DNA of 64,000 nt, taken from the NCBI RefSeq assembly GCF_040115645.1, contig NC_089545.1:868001-932000 (forward strand), given 5' to 3'. This stretch comes from Euwallacea fornicatus (lineage: Eukaryota > Arthropoda > Insecta > Coleoptera > Curculionidae). Under the pieces are notes generated by a model, which searched no databases, had not been told where the DNA came from, and saw only the letters and a list, made by a program, of their open reading frames with translations. This document shows, in pieces, positions 22,419 through 32,975 of the stretch; the stretch's first letter is position 1, and each line of letters begins with the position of its first letter. Both the position numbers and the translations under genes were made by a program.

Positions 22419-23327
22419 GCATTTTAAGCACTGAATTGGAATATTAATTTCTTAGATCACACTTTTGAACGATTTTAATTCTTGTTACGTGTGTGACAGA
22501 GTTTTTAGCAAACCTAAACCTCAATTTAAATCATTCGAAATAGTCACGATTACTGAATCGGCATTATCAAAAACTTGCACCAACAGCTGAGACGCATGCT
22601 GCATGCTCAACAGACCATAATCTCGATTTATGTGGTAATAATTCCCATTAATTTACAGCTAACCGATGGCTAAATGGAGCGAAATGGTTTTTGAGTGAAT
22701 TTTAGTACCAAATCAGAAGCATTTTTATATAATTATGCTAAAAATTAAAATTGAAATATCCGTGATTGCTACAATCTTGAACAAAAGTCTAATTGACCAT
22801 TGCAGTGTGTAGAATGTACATATTTGGGACGAGTTAACCGATCTTCTAAGTGATGGTTTTCGAGATCCTCATGCTCGCCTTCGATATTCCAAAGTAAAGA
22901 AAAATTTCGAAACTTGGCATCACCGCATTATTATTGATATAATTATATCTCCTGATGTATCAAGAATTTGTATTCAGAGTCCTTTGAAATAATGAAATTT
23001 TTTTTTCAAAAATTACTCGTGACCCTGAATTCCTGAAATTCCATCGAGACAGTGCCGAATTGGCACGACGTAAACAATTACAAGATCTTCGTAGTTGGAC
23101 CTGATTTTGGCGTCATCCGAACGGAACAAAATTGCTCGGGTAGCAGTTCGGTTATAGACCTATCGAACATGGCTTGAATTGCCGGAACTTTGGATATCCT
23201 GGAAATTAATCCAGGTATGCGCCAGCCGACCGTTTTGGATTCCCTGAGCTTCAAATTTGGCATCCATTACAATACATTTGACCAGCAGCGTAGTGAAAAT
23301 ATTGTTTTAACACAGAAACCTTTTTAG
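22419..23327. other. Intercassette sequence, no gene seen
   Basis: No domain signature on either strand; a minus-strand open frame at 23078-23263 has no known domain. Confidence 0.5.
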
Positions 23328-23635
23328 TGGAAACGTCCGTGGTATATTTCGATTCGGGCAATAAGAACCCAAAGCTAATAGTGGATGGTCAGGCCTATCG
23401 GGTCCTCAGAAAATACGGAAACAAGACTGTGTGGCGCTGTACTGAATACTTTGGTACCAGAACTGACAGGTGCAAGTCGCGCCTCAGCACCACCGGCAAG
23501 AACATAATCATCAGTAGCGACCCTCACAATCACGGCATTATCCATAAGCTGGATAAATTTCACCAAAGCATGAAGTGTACCAATGTCAATATTATCCGAG
23601 AAGTGCTGGACGAATATAGAGACATTTTCAAATAA
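23328..23635 (+). CDS. mod(mdg4): F7: FLYWCH zinc-finger terminal exon
   Basis: Junction G|TG (Val) after tttttag, with three extra residues before the fold (VETS-VVYFDSGNKNPKLIV). W36-R-C38, C49-K-S-R and H67-N-H69. It encodes 102 residues. The tail has N-V-N-I-I-R-E-V and an acidic end (LDEYRDIFK). It is nearly the same as F8, about 850 bp downstream. No AATAAA nearby. Confidence 0.88.
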
Positions 23636-24176
23636 CTTTCCAGAGTTTTCTTTTTAATGTATAACCCAATTTTTTGCATATTTTTCTAAATGATTTTTTG
23701 CCCTTTTCAAAATGAAGCCTGCAACCTCCAGCAAACACCTCGAAAATCGGAATAACGGAAGGAGAACCAAAGAACAATAGCTAGCGCCTAATTATTGGTA
23801 CCGGGAGAGGAAAGTACCCATAGACTGCTTTTTCTTTAAAGCGCATTAAATTATTTCACCGTGTTAAGCTGTGTTCTGCTAGACTTAAAACTATGAAACT
23901 TGGCAAACGTCCATTTGGCACCACTAAATTCGTACTTATAAATCAACTGAGTAAGAACAGCTTTCAAAAAGCATTAAAATGGAGTTGTCTTCTTCAAGAC
24001 TTTTCTACGCTCATTGTGTGTAAATGTTTACAATTGTCAAGTTACACAGGTGCAAAAGCTACACCGGTGCAAAAGCTACACCGATGCAAAAAGGGTACAA
24101 AACTGAAGAAGATAAATACATTTTTCAGCACCAGCTGTTTAGTACCAACGTTGTGTTAACGAAAAACCATTTCTAG
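23636..24176. other. Intercassette sequence between the F7/F8 pair
   Basis: Contains the 17-bp tandem repeat at 24044-24094. The last bases before F8 resemble those before F7 (acceptor tttctag and tttttag). Confidence 0.5.
24044..24094. repeat. 17-bp tandem repeat, three copies
   Basis: Units ACACAGGTGCAAAAGCT, ACACCGGTGCAAAAGCT and ACACCGATGCAAAAAGG in direct succession. Confidence 0.85.
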
Positions 24177-24484
24177 TGGAAACATCCGCGGTATATTTCG
24201 ACTCAGGCAACAAGAACCCAAAGCTAATAGTGGATGGTCAGACTTATCGTGTTATCCGAAAGTACGGGAACAAGACTGTGTGGCGCTGCACTGAGTACTT
24301 TGGTACCAGGACCGATAGGTGCAAGTCGCGCCTAAGTACCACCGGCAAAAACATAATCATCAGTAGCGACCTCCACAATCACGGCATTGTCCATAGATTA
24401 GACAAATTCCACCAAAGCATGAGGTGTAATAATGTGAATATTGTGCGGGAAGTGCATGACGAATACAAAGATCTCTTTAAGTAA
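24177..24484 (+). CDS. mod(mdg4): F8: FLYWCH zinc-finger terminal exon
   Basis: Junction G|TG (Val), VETS-AVYFDSGNKNPKLIV. W36-R-C38, C49, H67-N-H69; 102 residues, TAA at 24482-24484. Differences from F7 are few and mostly conservative, and many are at third codon positions, which suggests selection on the protein after a recent duplication. Tail N-V-N-I-V-R-E-V. The next cassette starts only 81 bp after the stop, so 3' UTR space is minimal. Confidence 0.88.
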
Positions 24485-24565
24485 TTTTATAGGTTTCTAT
24501 GTAGCCGTAGCCGGAATGCAATCGACTCGCGGTATTTGTGGTGTTTACTGAGTGTTCTGTTGTAG

Positions 24566-24849
24566 GCTACATTTACTTTGATGTTGCCACCAAGAATCCG
24601 AAAATAATCCTGGACGAATACGAGTATCTCATCTATAGAAAGGAAACGAACAAAACAGTCTGGATGTGCACGCATTATTTCAGATCTAAAGCCAACAGGT
24701 GCAAGTCTAGGATAGTCACCACAGGACGAGTTGTAACCGTGAGTGCCGATCACCACAATCACGAGCACAGCGTCAAACCGGAGAGATACAAAAACATGCT
24801 GTCTCAGGAGGTCACCATCATCAGACAACCCTTAAACGAAACCTGCTGA
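24566..24849 (+). CDS. mod(mdg4): F9: FLYWCH zinc-finger terminal exon
   Basis: Junction G|GC (Gly) after ttgtag. GYIYFDVATKNPKIIL; W33-M-C35, C46-K-S-R, H64-N-H66. It encodes 94 residues with the tail S-Q-E-V-T-I-I-R-Q. Close to F6 in the first 50 residues. An ATTAAA at 24883-24888 may serve as poly(A) signal. Confidence 0.88.
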
Positions 24850-24928
24850 GTGCCTTCTTGAACATCTCTGTAATAAGCATCGATTAAAAGACAATTTTCT
24901 AGTGATACTCAAATGATTTAAATTTTAG

Positions 24929-25140
24929 GTATAATATTTGCCAATATGGGAACTAAGTCAAAGAAGGAACCAACACCAAAATTCACAGTCGACAACTTGG
25001 ATTTTTTCTCTTTCGAGTTCACGCCACAGGGTATTGCACCCATTAATTCAATGCCAGGATTGTGAGATGCAAATGCAAGATAGTTACAAGCGCCAGGAGT
25101 CTCGAGGTTTTAGGGCTGCATAATCAGGATTCTAAATCCT
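24929..25140 (+). pseudogene. Decayed FLYWCH cassette exon
   Basis: A good acceptor (attttag) and the correct phase give GIIFANMGTKSKKEP, like F6/F9, but the frame meets TGA at 25063-25065. Two bases out of frame the second half of the domain is still readable: R-C-K-C-K-I-V-T-S-A-R and H-N-Q at 25119-25127, where H-N-H is expected. The W-x-C segment is lost. So at least one frameshift and a changed zinc ligand. Confidence 0.75.
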
Positions 25141-25967
25141 GGAAATCAAAGAAAGTGTTTCCTAAATCGGCTTATATTATGGGATATCCCAATAGGATTT
25201 AATAACGGCTCCAGTTTTCTGGTTTTTTTTTAGCGTAGGCGATAGATGCACATTGTGTTTTTTCAAGTAATATATTATCCAGACTTGCGACTTTTTACCA
25301 GAAATTAAAATATTGTTTCTTATAAAAATGTTATTCCAGAATTTAATGTTTTATTCATTGCACGAATTGTTCAAAGATTATTCATTAAATAAAACTTATT
25401 TTTTTATTGCTACCATTACCGTGCACACCTCTATTATTCAATCAGTACTGTATCGAACATTGCGCCTCATGCCCTTGCAGTTTATTTTTCCGGCCCGTAA
25501 ATGGCATTTTACGCGTCCGTGTATCTAATTTTCGTCCCCTTTTCGCACCCGTGGTTTTTTCATGCGCACGCAGTTTACGTTTTACGTGCTCATTGATTAA
25601 CTGTAACGCGTCCTTAGTTTGTTATGTTACAACCTTGTAGTTTACTTTGAATGCGTTCCCAACTTCTTTCCTAGCAGTCCCAGGTGTGCTCTTCATAATT
25701 CGTGGATCGACAGAGGTTTCTGTCGATTGGCGATGTAAAGGTGGTCCAATTGCTCTCATGAAGAAAAGAGAACAGAATCTAGTGCTGAAAAGTTGTTCGA
25801 CAAGAAACGGAACGGGAGTTGGTGTGCATGGTCCGCCCTGAATACCACATTTTCGTGAGTTAGTGTAGCAATTCAAAAATTGCTCAGATACATCCATGTA
25901 CAGTTTGTGGGAAAAGCATTCGTTCCAAAGCTCCTTTATAATATTTCATACGTTTCTAAATTTCCAG
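25141..25967. other. Intercassette sequence, no gene seen
   Basis: Open frames on both strands at 25313-25897 overlap and carry no known domain. Confidence 0.5.
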
Positions 25968-26236
25968 GAACCATTTACTTCGAAAGGGGGCTGAAAAACC
26001 CCAAGATAATATTGGACGATTATCATTACCGATTGACAACGAAAATGGAAGGCAAGACGTTGTGGCGTTGTAGTCAATATTATAACGTCGTAGACAAACT
26101 CTCAAGATGTGCAAGCAAAATTGTTACTGCCGGACGCAAAGTTTTCGTTTACGAGTCCCACAATCACCTCCCCAAGAAACGTAACGATAAAACTGCCAAC
26201 ATGTACCCGCAAGTTGTTACCATAGTCAGGCATTAG
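25968..26236 (+). CDS. mod(mdg4): F10: FLYWCH zinc-finger terminal exon
   Basis: Junction G|GA (Gly) after tttccag. GTIYFERGLKNPKIIL; W33-R-C35, an extended loop to C48 (YYNVVDKLSRC), H65-N-H67. It encodes 89 residues; tail P-Q-V-V-T-I-V-R-H then TAG. The 12-residue inter-cysteine loop is the longest among the intact cassettes. Confidence 0.87.
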
Positions 26237-26360
26237 TTAGTCCTACCCAGACCTTTGTAAAGCTGTTAAAAATGCTTCTTGTTTTATTTCCAAGGAACCA
26301 TTGTGCGCCCTTATTGTCAATTGGCCCGATCAAGCATTATCGTTAAATATTTTATTCCAG

Positions 26361-26638
26361 TGTCGAAGGTGCATTTCCGGAAATCCTCCAAATCCGTAAA
26401 CCTGGTTTTCCAGGGAAATTGCTACTGCATTAACAATCGCTTTCAGAGTAGAACCGTATGGATTTGCACCTACTACCGCAAGGCCCAGTGCAAGGCCAGA
26501 ATCATCAGTTCTGGCAACACTCTCATCTGCAAGTACGTCCATAACCATCCCGATAACGCAACCGACGTCGATCTCAACACTCTTAAAAGTCAAATAGTTA
26601 ATGTTATTTATAACGATGGAAAGTTTCTGAAATTTTGA
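26361..26638 (+). CDS. mod(mdg4): F11: FLYWCH zinc-finger terminal exon
   Basis: The likely start is after tattccag (AG 26359-26360), junction G|TG (Val), VSKVHFRKSSKSVNLVF, which aligns best with the family. A second acceptor (ccaag, AG 26293-26294) in the same phase would add 22 residues, and the frame is open from there. W34-I-C36, C44-K-A-R, H61-N-H63; 92 residues. The beta-strand at the start is unusual (S-S-K-S-V-N for G-x-K-N-P-K). Tail S-Q-I-V-N-V-I-Y-N. Confidence 0.83.
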
Positions 26639-27066
26639 AAGTGTGGGCGAACATTCGCAAAAGTTCGCGATCATTCGCGAAAGTTCGCGATCATTCGCGA
26701 AATGTGTGATATGTTAGGAAACGCAAAAACTGTGGAAAAAAATATCGTCACTGAGTTGTAACCCGAAATTCCAGCAGTTCGGGACCCATGAATTTGTCCC
26801 CTCAATTTGAGGAATATACCTTATTGTTTTGTGTCCTGAATTCGGAATCACCCTGTACGTCGACTTGATCCGATTCACGAACCGGCGTTTCTAATTTTAA
26901 TTGTTTGCTGGCGATCGCCCATCACGGCAATATTCGCACGAATATTCGTACCGAACTTTCGCAATAGTTTATCTGCTGATATTCGCAACTCGCATTACTA
27001 GTTATTTATAAGTATAGAACTTTAGACGATTTTGTGTTGTTGACTGTGCATAACATTATTTTATAG
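26639..27066. other. Intercassette sequence with TTCGCGA-type repeats
   Basis: Includes the 20-bp tandem repeat at 26661-26700, a looser set of ATTCGCA/ATTCGTA motifs at 26930-26985 and a CACCCTGTA motif at 26849-26857. Confidence 0.6.
26661..26700. repeat. 20-bp tandem repeat with TTCGCGA core
   Basis: Two exact copies of AAGTTCGCGATCATTCGCGA, with partial copies on the left flank. Confidence 0.9.
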
Positions 27067-27335
27067 GGATAATTTACATTTGTGCCGGTCGAAAATACCC
27101 TCAGATAATTTACAACAAATTCCTCTTCAACATGGAGCGGCAGGGTCCTGATAAAACTTACTGGCTGTGCGTTGGAAAGAATAAGAGTAGGTGCCGGTCT
27201 AAATTGATTACGAGTGGTTCGACGTTAGTGGTTAGGAAGCCACCGCATAACCATCCACCATTAACTGAGTTTCCCACGATTTTATCGACTCAAGATGTAA
27301 CTGTTGTTTTAGATATCGAAGTCGAAGCTACGTGA
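27067..27335 (+). CDS. mod(mdg4): F12: FLYWCH zinc-finger terminal exon
   Basis: Junction G|GG (Gly) after ttatag. GIIYICAGRKYPQIIY; T-Y-W33-L-C35, C43-R-S-K, H61-N-H63. It encodes 89 residues; tail T-Q-D-V-T-V-V-L-D and an acidic end. First of the C-A-G-R-K-x-P-Q subgroup (with F13-F15). Poly(A) signal 27342-27347. A decayed copy follows at 27664. Confidence 0.88.
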
Positions 27336-27341
27336 AACTTC

Positions 27342-27347
27342 AATAAA
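27342..27347 (+). terminator. Poly(A) signal of F12
   Basis: AATAAA seven bases after the F12 stop. Confidence 0.65.
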
Positions 27348-27663
27348 TGCCACTGATTGACATCCATCGTTGTTCTTCATTAGTAGTCCAACTCCTCTTC
27401 TACCAAAAACGCGCCGGACCGTAGATCTTCTTTTCACTCAATGTTCTGATGCGGTCAACTCTTCGGCATCTTTTCTTTGAAGGAAAGGGGTTTGCGTTTA
27501 ATTATTAAATAACAATAAATTAGCAGCTCGATAATGACGCCAGTTCATTCATCCAGTTAGTAATGTTCCAAGGCCAGTCCCAACAAGTAGGTGAACGTAT
27601 GGGGTTTACCCTTGAAGACAACAGCGTTTAAGACGAAATGGAAATCGTAATGTTTTTTATATT

Positions 27664-27965
27664 GATAATTTATGTTCGTGTCGGTCGCAAGTACTCTCAC
27701 GTATATATAGCATCTATGTAAAGGTATAGTATGTTGCATATAAAGATGTAGCATCTCTTCAGTACGCCCCGGCAGCGCCTGGGCCAAACGTACTGGATGC
27801 GTCTTTCGAAAGGTGAAACTAGATGTCGCTCGAAACTAATTACGACAGAGTCCCGAATGATGGTTAGATACCCAACCCATAACCATCCTCCATTGAACGA
27901 CCTTTAGCCCCTTTTATCTGCTCAAGACGTAACCGTTACTTTAGACGTTGGAGGCCAGTGCTGAA
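27664..27965 (+). pseudogene. Decayed copy of the F12 cassette
   Basis: The start IIYVRVGRKYS matches F12, but the AG acceptor is gone (tattg) and in-frame stops follow (the cgtatatatag segment near 27700). Further on R-Q-R-L-G-Q-T-Y-W-M-R aligns with F12, with the first zinc Cys changed to Arg (CGT 27800-27802); C-R-S-K-L-I-T and H-N-H (27888-27896) remain. A TAG at 27905-27907 ends the frame. Even the tail and stop region keep similarity to F12. Confidence 0.85.
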
Positions 27966-29615
27966 AGCATGACTGCTGCGTTACGGTCGGTTATTATTCA
28001 CCGAGAGAACGATTTCAGGAAATAAATACTTAATATTGGTTATTATTTTGGTAATTAAGTAATTAATATGGTTATTAATAAAGTCGAGCCCTTATTTGCA
28101 GCGCCGTTGCACCCCTGTACTTTCCTTTCCGTTTCTCCCCTCTGGAAATTTTCGACAGATTGGCGTTCAAAGGAGGCAGGAAGTAAAGCCACTTTAGTAG
28201 CAATGTCAGCTTCAGTTAAAAATCCGGGTTCGTCCCTCCTTCATCATCATGTCCTCTTTTACATCCATCATTACGTTTTACGTACGATTGTAGTCGGAGA
28301 CACGCTGATTCCAGCAACTGGCAGTCAGGGTAAACAGGTCATGGTGGCCCAACTTGTCAAAAAATTACGTCACAACTGTGATGGATGAAGGGCCAAATTC
28401 TAGATTCATCTGGAAATCTGGGCTTGAGTCTGAACTCTCACATTAATGGAAAAAATGTCCATAAAACATCGCTTTTCACGTGCTCTAAGCCGGGGTGGGG
28501 ATTCAGTTAGAGAATGCGAAAATCACATAACCGCTTTTCCAGAAAGAACTGGCGCAAGTAACTCAATTCGATGTACTAATTACCGACCATTTTCACACTC
28601 TGGTAATGAAAAGTATCGTTTATTACACGTTCGAAGTGCATTTTCTGCGCGTACTGGACACGGGAATTTGTCACGCAAGGAAAAATGCTATTTTTCGGAC
28701 TCGTGATGAAATATTAATTGTTTTGTTTTCTGATGGCTGTACAGGGTAATAATGCTAACATTGGAAAAAATTCGTGTCTGTTTCACCTTGTTACTGTGGA
28801 AACATGTTTGTGATATTGATTCGTTAGATCAAACATAAAATGTGAATAACGAAAATTTTCAGGTGCAATTGGTCGTAAAAAAATATTGTACGTCACGCGA
28901 CCGAAAATGTATTCAGGTTCGAGGCCTCGTCTGCTTGGCTCGCCCTGCGAAACCAATTTTCCCGTCCTGTAACGTAAATAACTATTATTCACGTTCCTCG
29001 TTCTAAACCTTCGGCGGTCGCGCCTTGGCACTTTATGCCTTGATTTTATCCATTTTCTTTATTCCATTTGTTGCACGTGCTTGCCCCTTCAGCGGGTCTA
29101 CTTGTTTTGATTGAATTCGATCGGGTAGTTATTGGTACCGGGTACGTGGTTGCGGGGTGGTGAACGGTCATGTAAGTAAACTTTGTTATCGCTTTTATGT
29201 CCCGATCATAGTTTTTTGAAACCTTGTTTTTCAGTTGTCTATTATGAATTTTAAATTGTACGAATGAGAGTAATAGCAAAGACGGAAACTCGGTGCTAAG
29301 AGCCACTCACGCAAAAAGGGGCTAGTGCCGTGAGCCCCGGCTATGTTTAGCCAGTGAACGTTCGTAAAATGTGATCGTCTCTGACTTTCACCTTAGTATT
29401 CGAGAAACATGGTGAGAATAATGATTTTAACCTTTTCTGTGGCAGCGACGACCCTTTCGGAGACGCCAAAACGCGCGATAAAGAAAAAGTCAAAATAAGC
29501 TAAAAAACGCCATTCTACCTTTCCCTCCCATGGCCGATTCCTTACTGAAAATCGGAAATCGCCCAATTATTCATACAATTATTACACGCCTGAATTTCTG
29601 CTTCTTTTTTTGCAG
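27966..29615. other. 1.65-kb intercassette stretch
   Basis: No supported gene. Open frames at 28068-28388, 28446-28706 and on the minus strand at 28783-29306 have no known domain. A TACAGGGTA motif lies at 28740-28748. Confidence 0.5.
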
Positions 29616-29883
29616 CAACTATTCAATTTTGTGTGGGTCTAAAGCACCCCGTAATCATCCGGCCTCAATCCCCAAAGGGTGGAAAGAAGTTACTAGGAAT
29701 GCGTTTCTAAAAGAGAAATGCCGGGGTGGAGTGACCACCGAGGGATCTATGTTATGCGTTAGGGGTAGCTTCCATAATCACGAAACGCGGACTAGGTTCC
29801 TCCAAAATTATTCACGACAAAATCATAAACGTGATCGATTCATTTCTCTGCAGCGGAGCCACCAAGAGGGAAAAAATTCCTAA
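29616..29883 (+). pseudogene. Frameshifted FLYWCH cassette exon
   Basis: After tttttttgcag the array phase gives (A)TIQFCVGLKHPVII, a normal FLYWCH start, but this frame ends at TAA 29708-29710. A second frame, open to 29883, reads K-E-K-C-R-G-G-V-T-T-E-G and F-H-N-H (29772-29780), the second half of the domain. The W-x-C part is not found. Probably a dead exon, unless the first frame is used as a short tail. Confidence 0.7.
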
Positions 29884-30004
29884 ACGAGGTTTATGTAAAT
29901 AGAGCTTTGCTTTCGATTTTAGACTGTGAACAAACATTAATGTTTTTAATCAATTTCATTTTTGTGATAATTGTTTTTTTTTGTGTCTTGTGTAGGCATC
30001 GTAG

Positions 30005-30291
30005 GTACGGTGAATTTCTGCGCGGGAAGGAAACAACCACAAATGCTTTTCAACGGTTACCTATACAAAATAAAGGATAAAGCTGCGGACAGAACTTACT
30101 GGGAATGTGTGAGGAGGTTGAAATCCAATTGCAAAGTAAGAATAACAACGAAAGCGTCATTGCTCATCATCAGCGAGGGCCATAGTCACCCCCCCGCAGA
30201 CAACAACCCGCCCATCTTGTCCAGTCAATGTGTGACCATTGTCAAACGAAAACCCTTCAGAACGAACGACACGAAAAAAGCCAGTTACTGA
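30005..30291 (+). CDS. mod(mdg4): F13: FLYWCH zinc-finger terminal exon
   Basis: GTVNFCAGRKQPQMLF; T-Y-W33-E-C35, C43-K-V-R, H60-S-H62 (Ser between the His ligands). It encodes 95 residues. Two AG acceptors nine bases apart (29994-29995 and 30003-30004) are in the same phase, so the product may or may not include three extra residues. The downstream one matches the family start. Tail S-Q-C-V-T-I-V-K-R and a basic end. Poly(A) signal 30298-30303. Confidence 0.87.
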
Positions 30292-30297
30292 ATTGTA

Positions 30298-30303
30298 AAT
30301 AAA
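30298..30303 (+). terminator. Poly(A) signal of F13
   Basis: AATAAA seven bases after the F13 stop; the F14 acceptor follows within 90 bases. Confidence 0.6.
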
Positions 30304-30390
30304 AATTACAAATTAAATCGTTTAATTTCTTACCAAATTGAGTTTTCCCAACCGTCGACTTCAACCCGTTAAACCTTCGGCAACTTCCAG

Positions 30391-30647
30391 GAGTGGTGTA
30401 CTTTTCTGCTGGAAGAAAGCTGCCTCAAATGATTTACAACAACTTTATCTACATCATTAACTATAAAGCTGCAGATCGCACTTACTGGGAATGCGTGCAG
30501 AGGACCAAAGTTAACTGTAAGGCAAGGATCATTACCAGATCGTCCTCGATAACAGTTACCGAAGGACACAATCACTATCCTGCAGACACGCTTCCGCCAA
30601 TTATAACCAGTCAAAATGTAAATATTATTACTAAGAAGAGACGTTAA
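30391..30647 (+). CDS. mod(mdg4): F14: FLYWCH zinc-finger terminal exon
   Basis: Junction G|GA (Gly) after cttccag. GVVYFSAGRKLPQMIY; T-Y-W33-E-C35, C43-K-A-R, H60-N-H62; 85 residues. Shares K-A-A-D-R-T-Y-W-E-C-V with F13, 100 bp upstream, so the two are a tandem pair. Tail S-Q-N-V-N-I-I-T-K. Poly(A) signal 30697-30702. Confidence 0.88.
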
Positions 30648-30696
30648 ATTTAGAGAGAGTGAATAATATTTTGATACTTGTAGCTAAATTGATTTG

Positions 30697-30702
30697 AATA
30701 AA
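30697..30702 (+). terminator. Poly(A) signal of F14
   Basis: AATAAA 50 bases after the F14 stop. Confidence 0.6.
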
Positions 30703-31578
30703 GACTGTAGAGTTGCAAGTCTACTTTCAAAGGAGAGTAGGTTATTGCAGGGGTGGCGGCTCTGCGTATTCTGCCACATCGACCTACCGTGCTTCATAAA
30801 ATTTACCTGAGCAGCCTCACCCTCAAATATGTACTTAATGTTCTCCGACACTCCATACTCGTAGATCTCCTCTTTGGTAGAAAGGGTCAGACAAAAACTA
30901 TTCGTGGTAGCAGCGACATTAGGGGTATCAACGTCATCATTTACATTATCATTTATAATGGACGCACTCGTCATGCAGATTGACTAGTGACGTAATGTAA
31001 TTTAGCACCGCAGGTACTCCTGGGTTTAGGGACATAAATTGGTTTGAAATTTTCAAAAAAACCTTTGGTGAGGACTATCTTTCGGGGCTCACCAGACAGA
31101 AATCGGGTTACAAAAAGAATTATTGGTGTGTTATTAAGTGCGATCCTCTGAACACGAAAACGGGGACAGTTCTTAAATTCGACGTCACAAAACCTTTTTA
31201 ACGGTATTTTTACATTTCAGAATACTGAAAAACAGACATTTGAAAATGTCCATTGTAAAAAATCGCCCGAACTTGAATTAATCCAAACTAACCCCTTAAC
31301 ACCTCTCCGCCTCAACTAACACTCCGAAAGCTGCAGAAGAAGGATGTTCCCATAGACCGAACGAAGCACTGCCCCTACAGCGGGTCCAGCGATGGCCCAG
31401 AAAAGTACCAGTTGCTGGTTCAAACTCAGCCCAAGGCGGTTGATTTTAATCCTTATCGACTATGCCATTAAACAGTGTTTATGCTACATTTTTCTATCCC
31501 AGTTTTTCTTCCATTCTCCATCCGGAGGAATAACGTGGAAATAAGTGTTTTTTTTCTTTTCACCAATTTTCCTTGTAG
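30703..31578. other. Intercassette sequence with minus-strand coding-like pieces
   Basis: A minus-strand open frame at 30684-30974 and a shorter one at about 31325-31440 have protein-like composition (see findings). No cassette on the + strand. Confidence 0.4.
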
Positions 31579-31847
31579 GTTATGTCCATTTCTGCGCCGG
31601 TTTGAGGAAATATCCGCAGTTGATTTTTGAAAGTTATCAATTTCGAATTAATTACAAACGAGAAAAGCGAACGTACTGGGAGTGCGTGCAGAAAGCTGCA
31701 AATTGCAGGGCACGCATCATTACCGAAACATCTACCATTTTCTATAATGGAACGCACAATCATGACCCTCCCAGCAATTTGCCATCAGTGGTAACCTCTC
31801 AGATAGTGAATGTTGTCAGGAGGCCTTTTTCTAGCAGAAAAGTTTAA
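31579..31847 (+). CDS. mod(mdg4): F15: FLYWCH zinc-finger terminal exon
   Basis: Junction G|GT (Gly) after cttgtag. GYVHFCAGLRKYPQLIF with one extra residue before the P-Q pair; T-Y-W34-E-C36, C43-R-A-R, H60-N-H62. It encodes 89 residues. Tail S-Q-I-V-N-V-V-R-R and a basic end. Last FLYWCH exon before the class B recombinase block. Confidence 0.88.
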
Positions 31848-32975
31848 TTTAAATGAAATGTTGTATTTATGTATTATATACAGTTTGTTGAAAACTTTTG
31901 ATTTTTTCTATCCCTCCCCCCAGGGAACTGCTCTACAGCGAACCGGTGGTGCAGCTTGGGGTGAAATTTACGTCCCTGTTTGATTGGTCTTTTTCATTTT
32001 TGTTTCTTTTTTTTTTTTTGACTAAACATTGGACACAGCTTTGATCGATTATATGCAACTTTGTGGGAGAAATGCCTCAATGCATGATTGAAGCCGTTTC
32101 TCATTTACTTTTACGTAAATAACTCGTGTAGCGCTTTAATGAACTGACACCATGATTTTTTTCCCTGCGTAAAGAAGGATTTTTGAGGAACTTCCCAAGT
32201 TTTAGACTGCGATTCAGGCCGATCCTTCGATGGGCATGTCGAGTCGTGGTCCACCCTTCGCCCCATTACCATCAGCGGCTCATACGGTTCCCGAACGGTT
32301 GGAATGGCCTCTCATTATATATTATATCGAACAGAATATCATGTATGCTACAGTTTTTGTTCGCCTGGAGAAGGTTTTCAGGGATGACTCAGGAATTTGA
32401 AAAATGCCGATAAAATCCGATTCGTTTGGCCATTTTTTGTGCTGCTGCCAGCACTTCCTGCATTCTTGATCGAGCTTTGACCTTGAAGAGTGTCCATTCC
32501 CCGGTTGTCCGGTTTCCTGCGTAATTCTGTTCCTCAGAGATTTGGAGAATCGAAAAACCTCCCACAGCAATCGAATTCTACAGACCCTGATCAGAATGGC
32601 AACCTTTTCGCAGGAAGGACCACGTCTCGTTCTACCTTTAACCGGTCATACAAGGCGATTTGAGAAATTTGCCTCAAATATTTGAATTGAGAGCACATTG
32701 CCAATATCAATACTAAATGCCATGTGAACGCAGAGCTAGGGGCATAAACTGCACGAAAGAGCACTGTTTTTGATATTAGATGGAGGAGTCTCTATCGACT
32801 GTTAAGATTCTAGTTTAGACCGTTGTACTATCACTTTAGTGCAAGACCTATCTAATAAAAATCTTATTAAACAACTCAATTTGTTCCTTAAATACTCAAC
32901 GGTGTACAATAAAGCCGTTATGACGATGTTAGCATCAACTTAGCGTTTAAAACACTGACAACAGTTTATTTCTAG
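31848..32975. other. 1.1-kb intercassette stretch
   Basis: No gene supported. Open frames on opposite strands at 32183-32570 overlap and have no known domain. Confidence 0.5.

Noticed and set aside
28446..29306. Open frames on both strands in the F12-F13 gap
   Set aside because: No domain and no acceptor in array phase leading into them.
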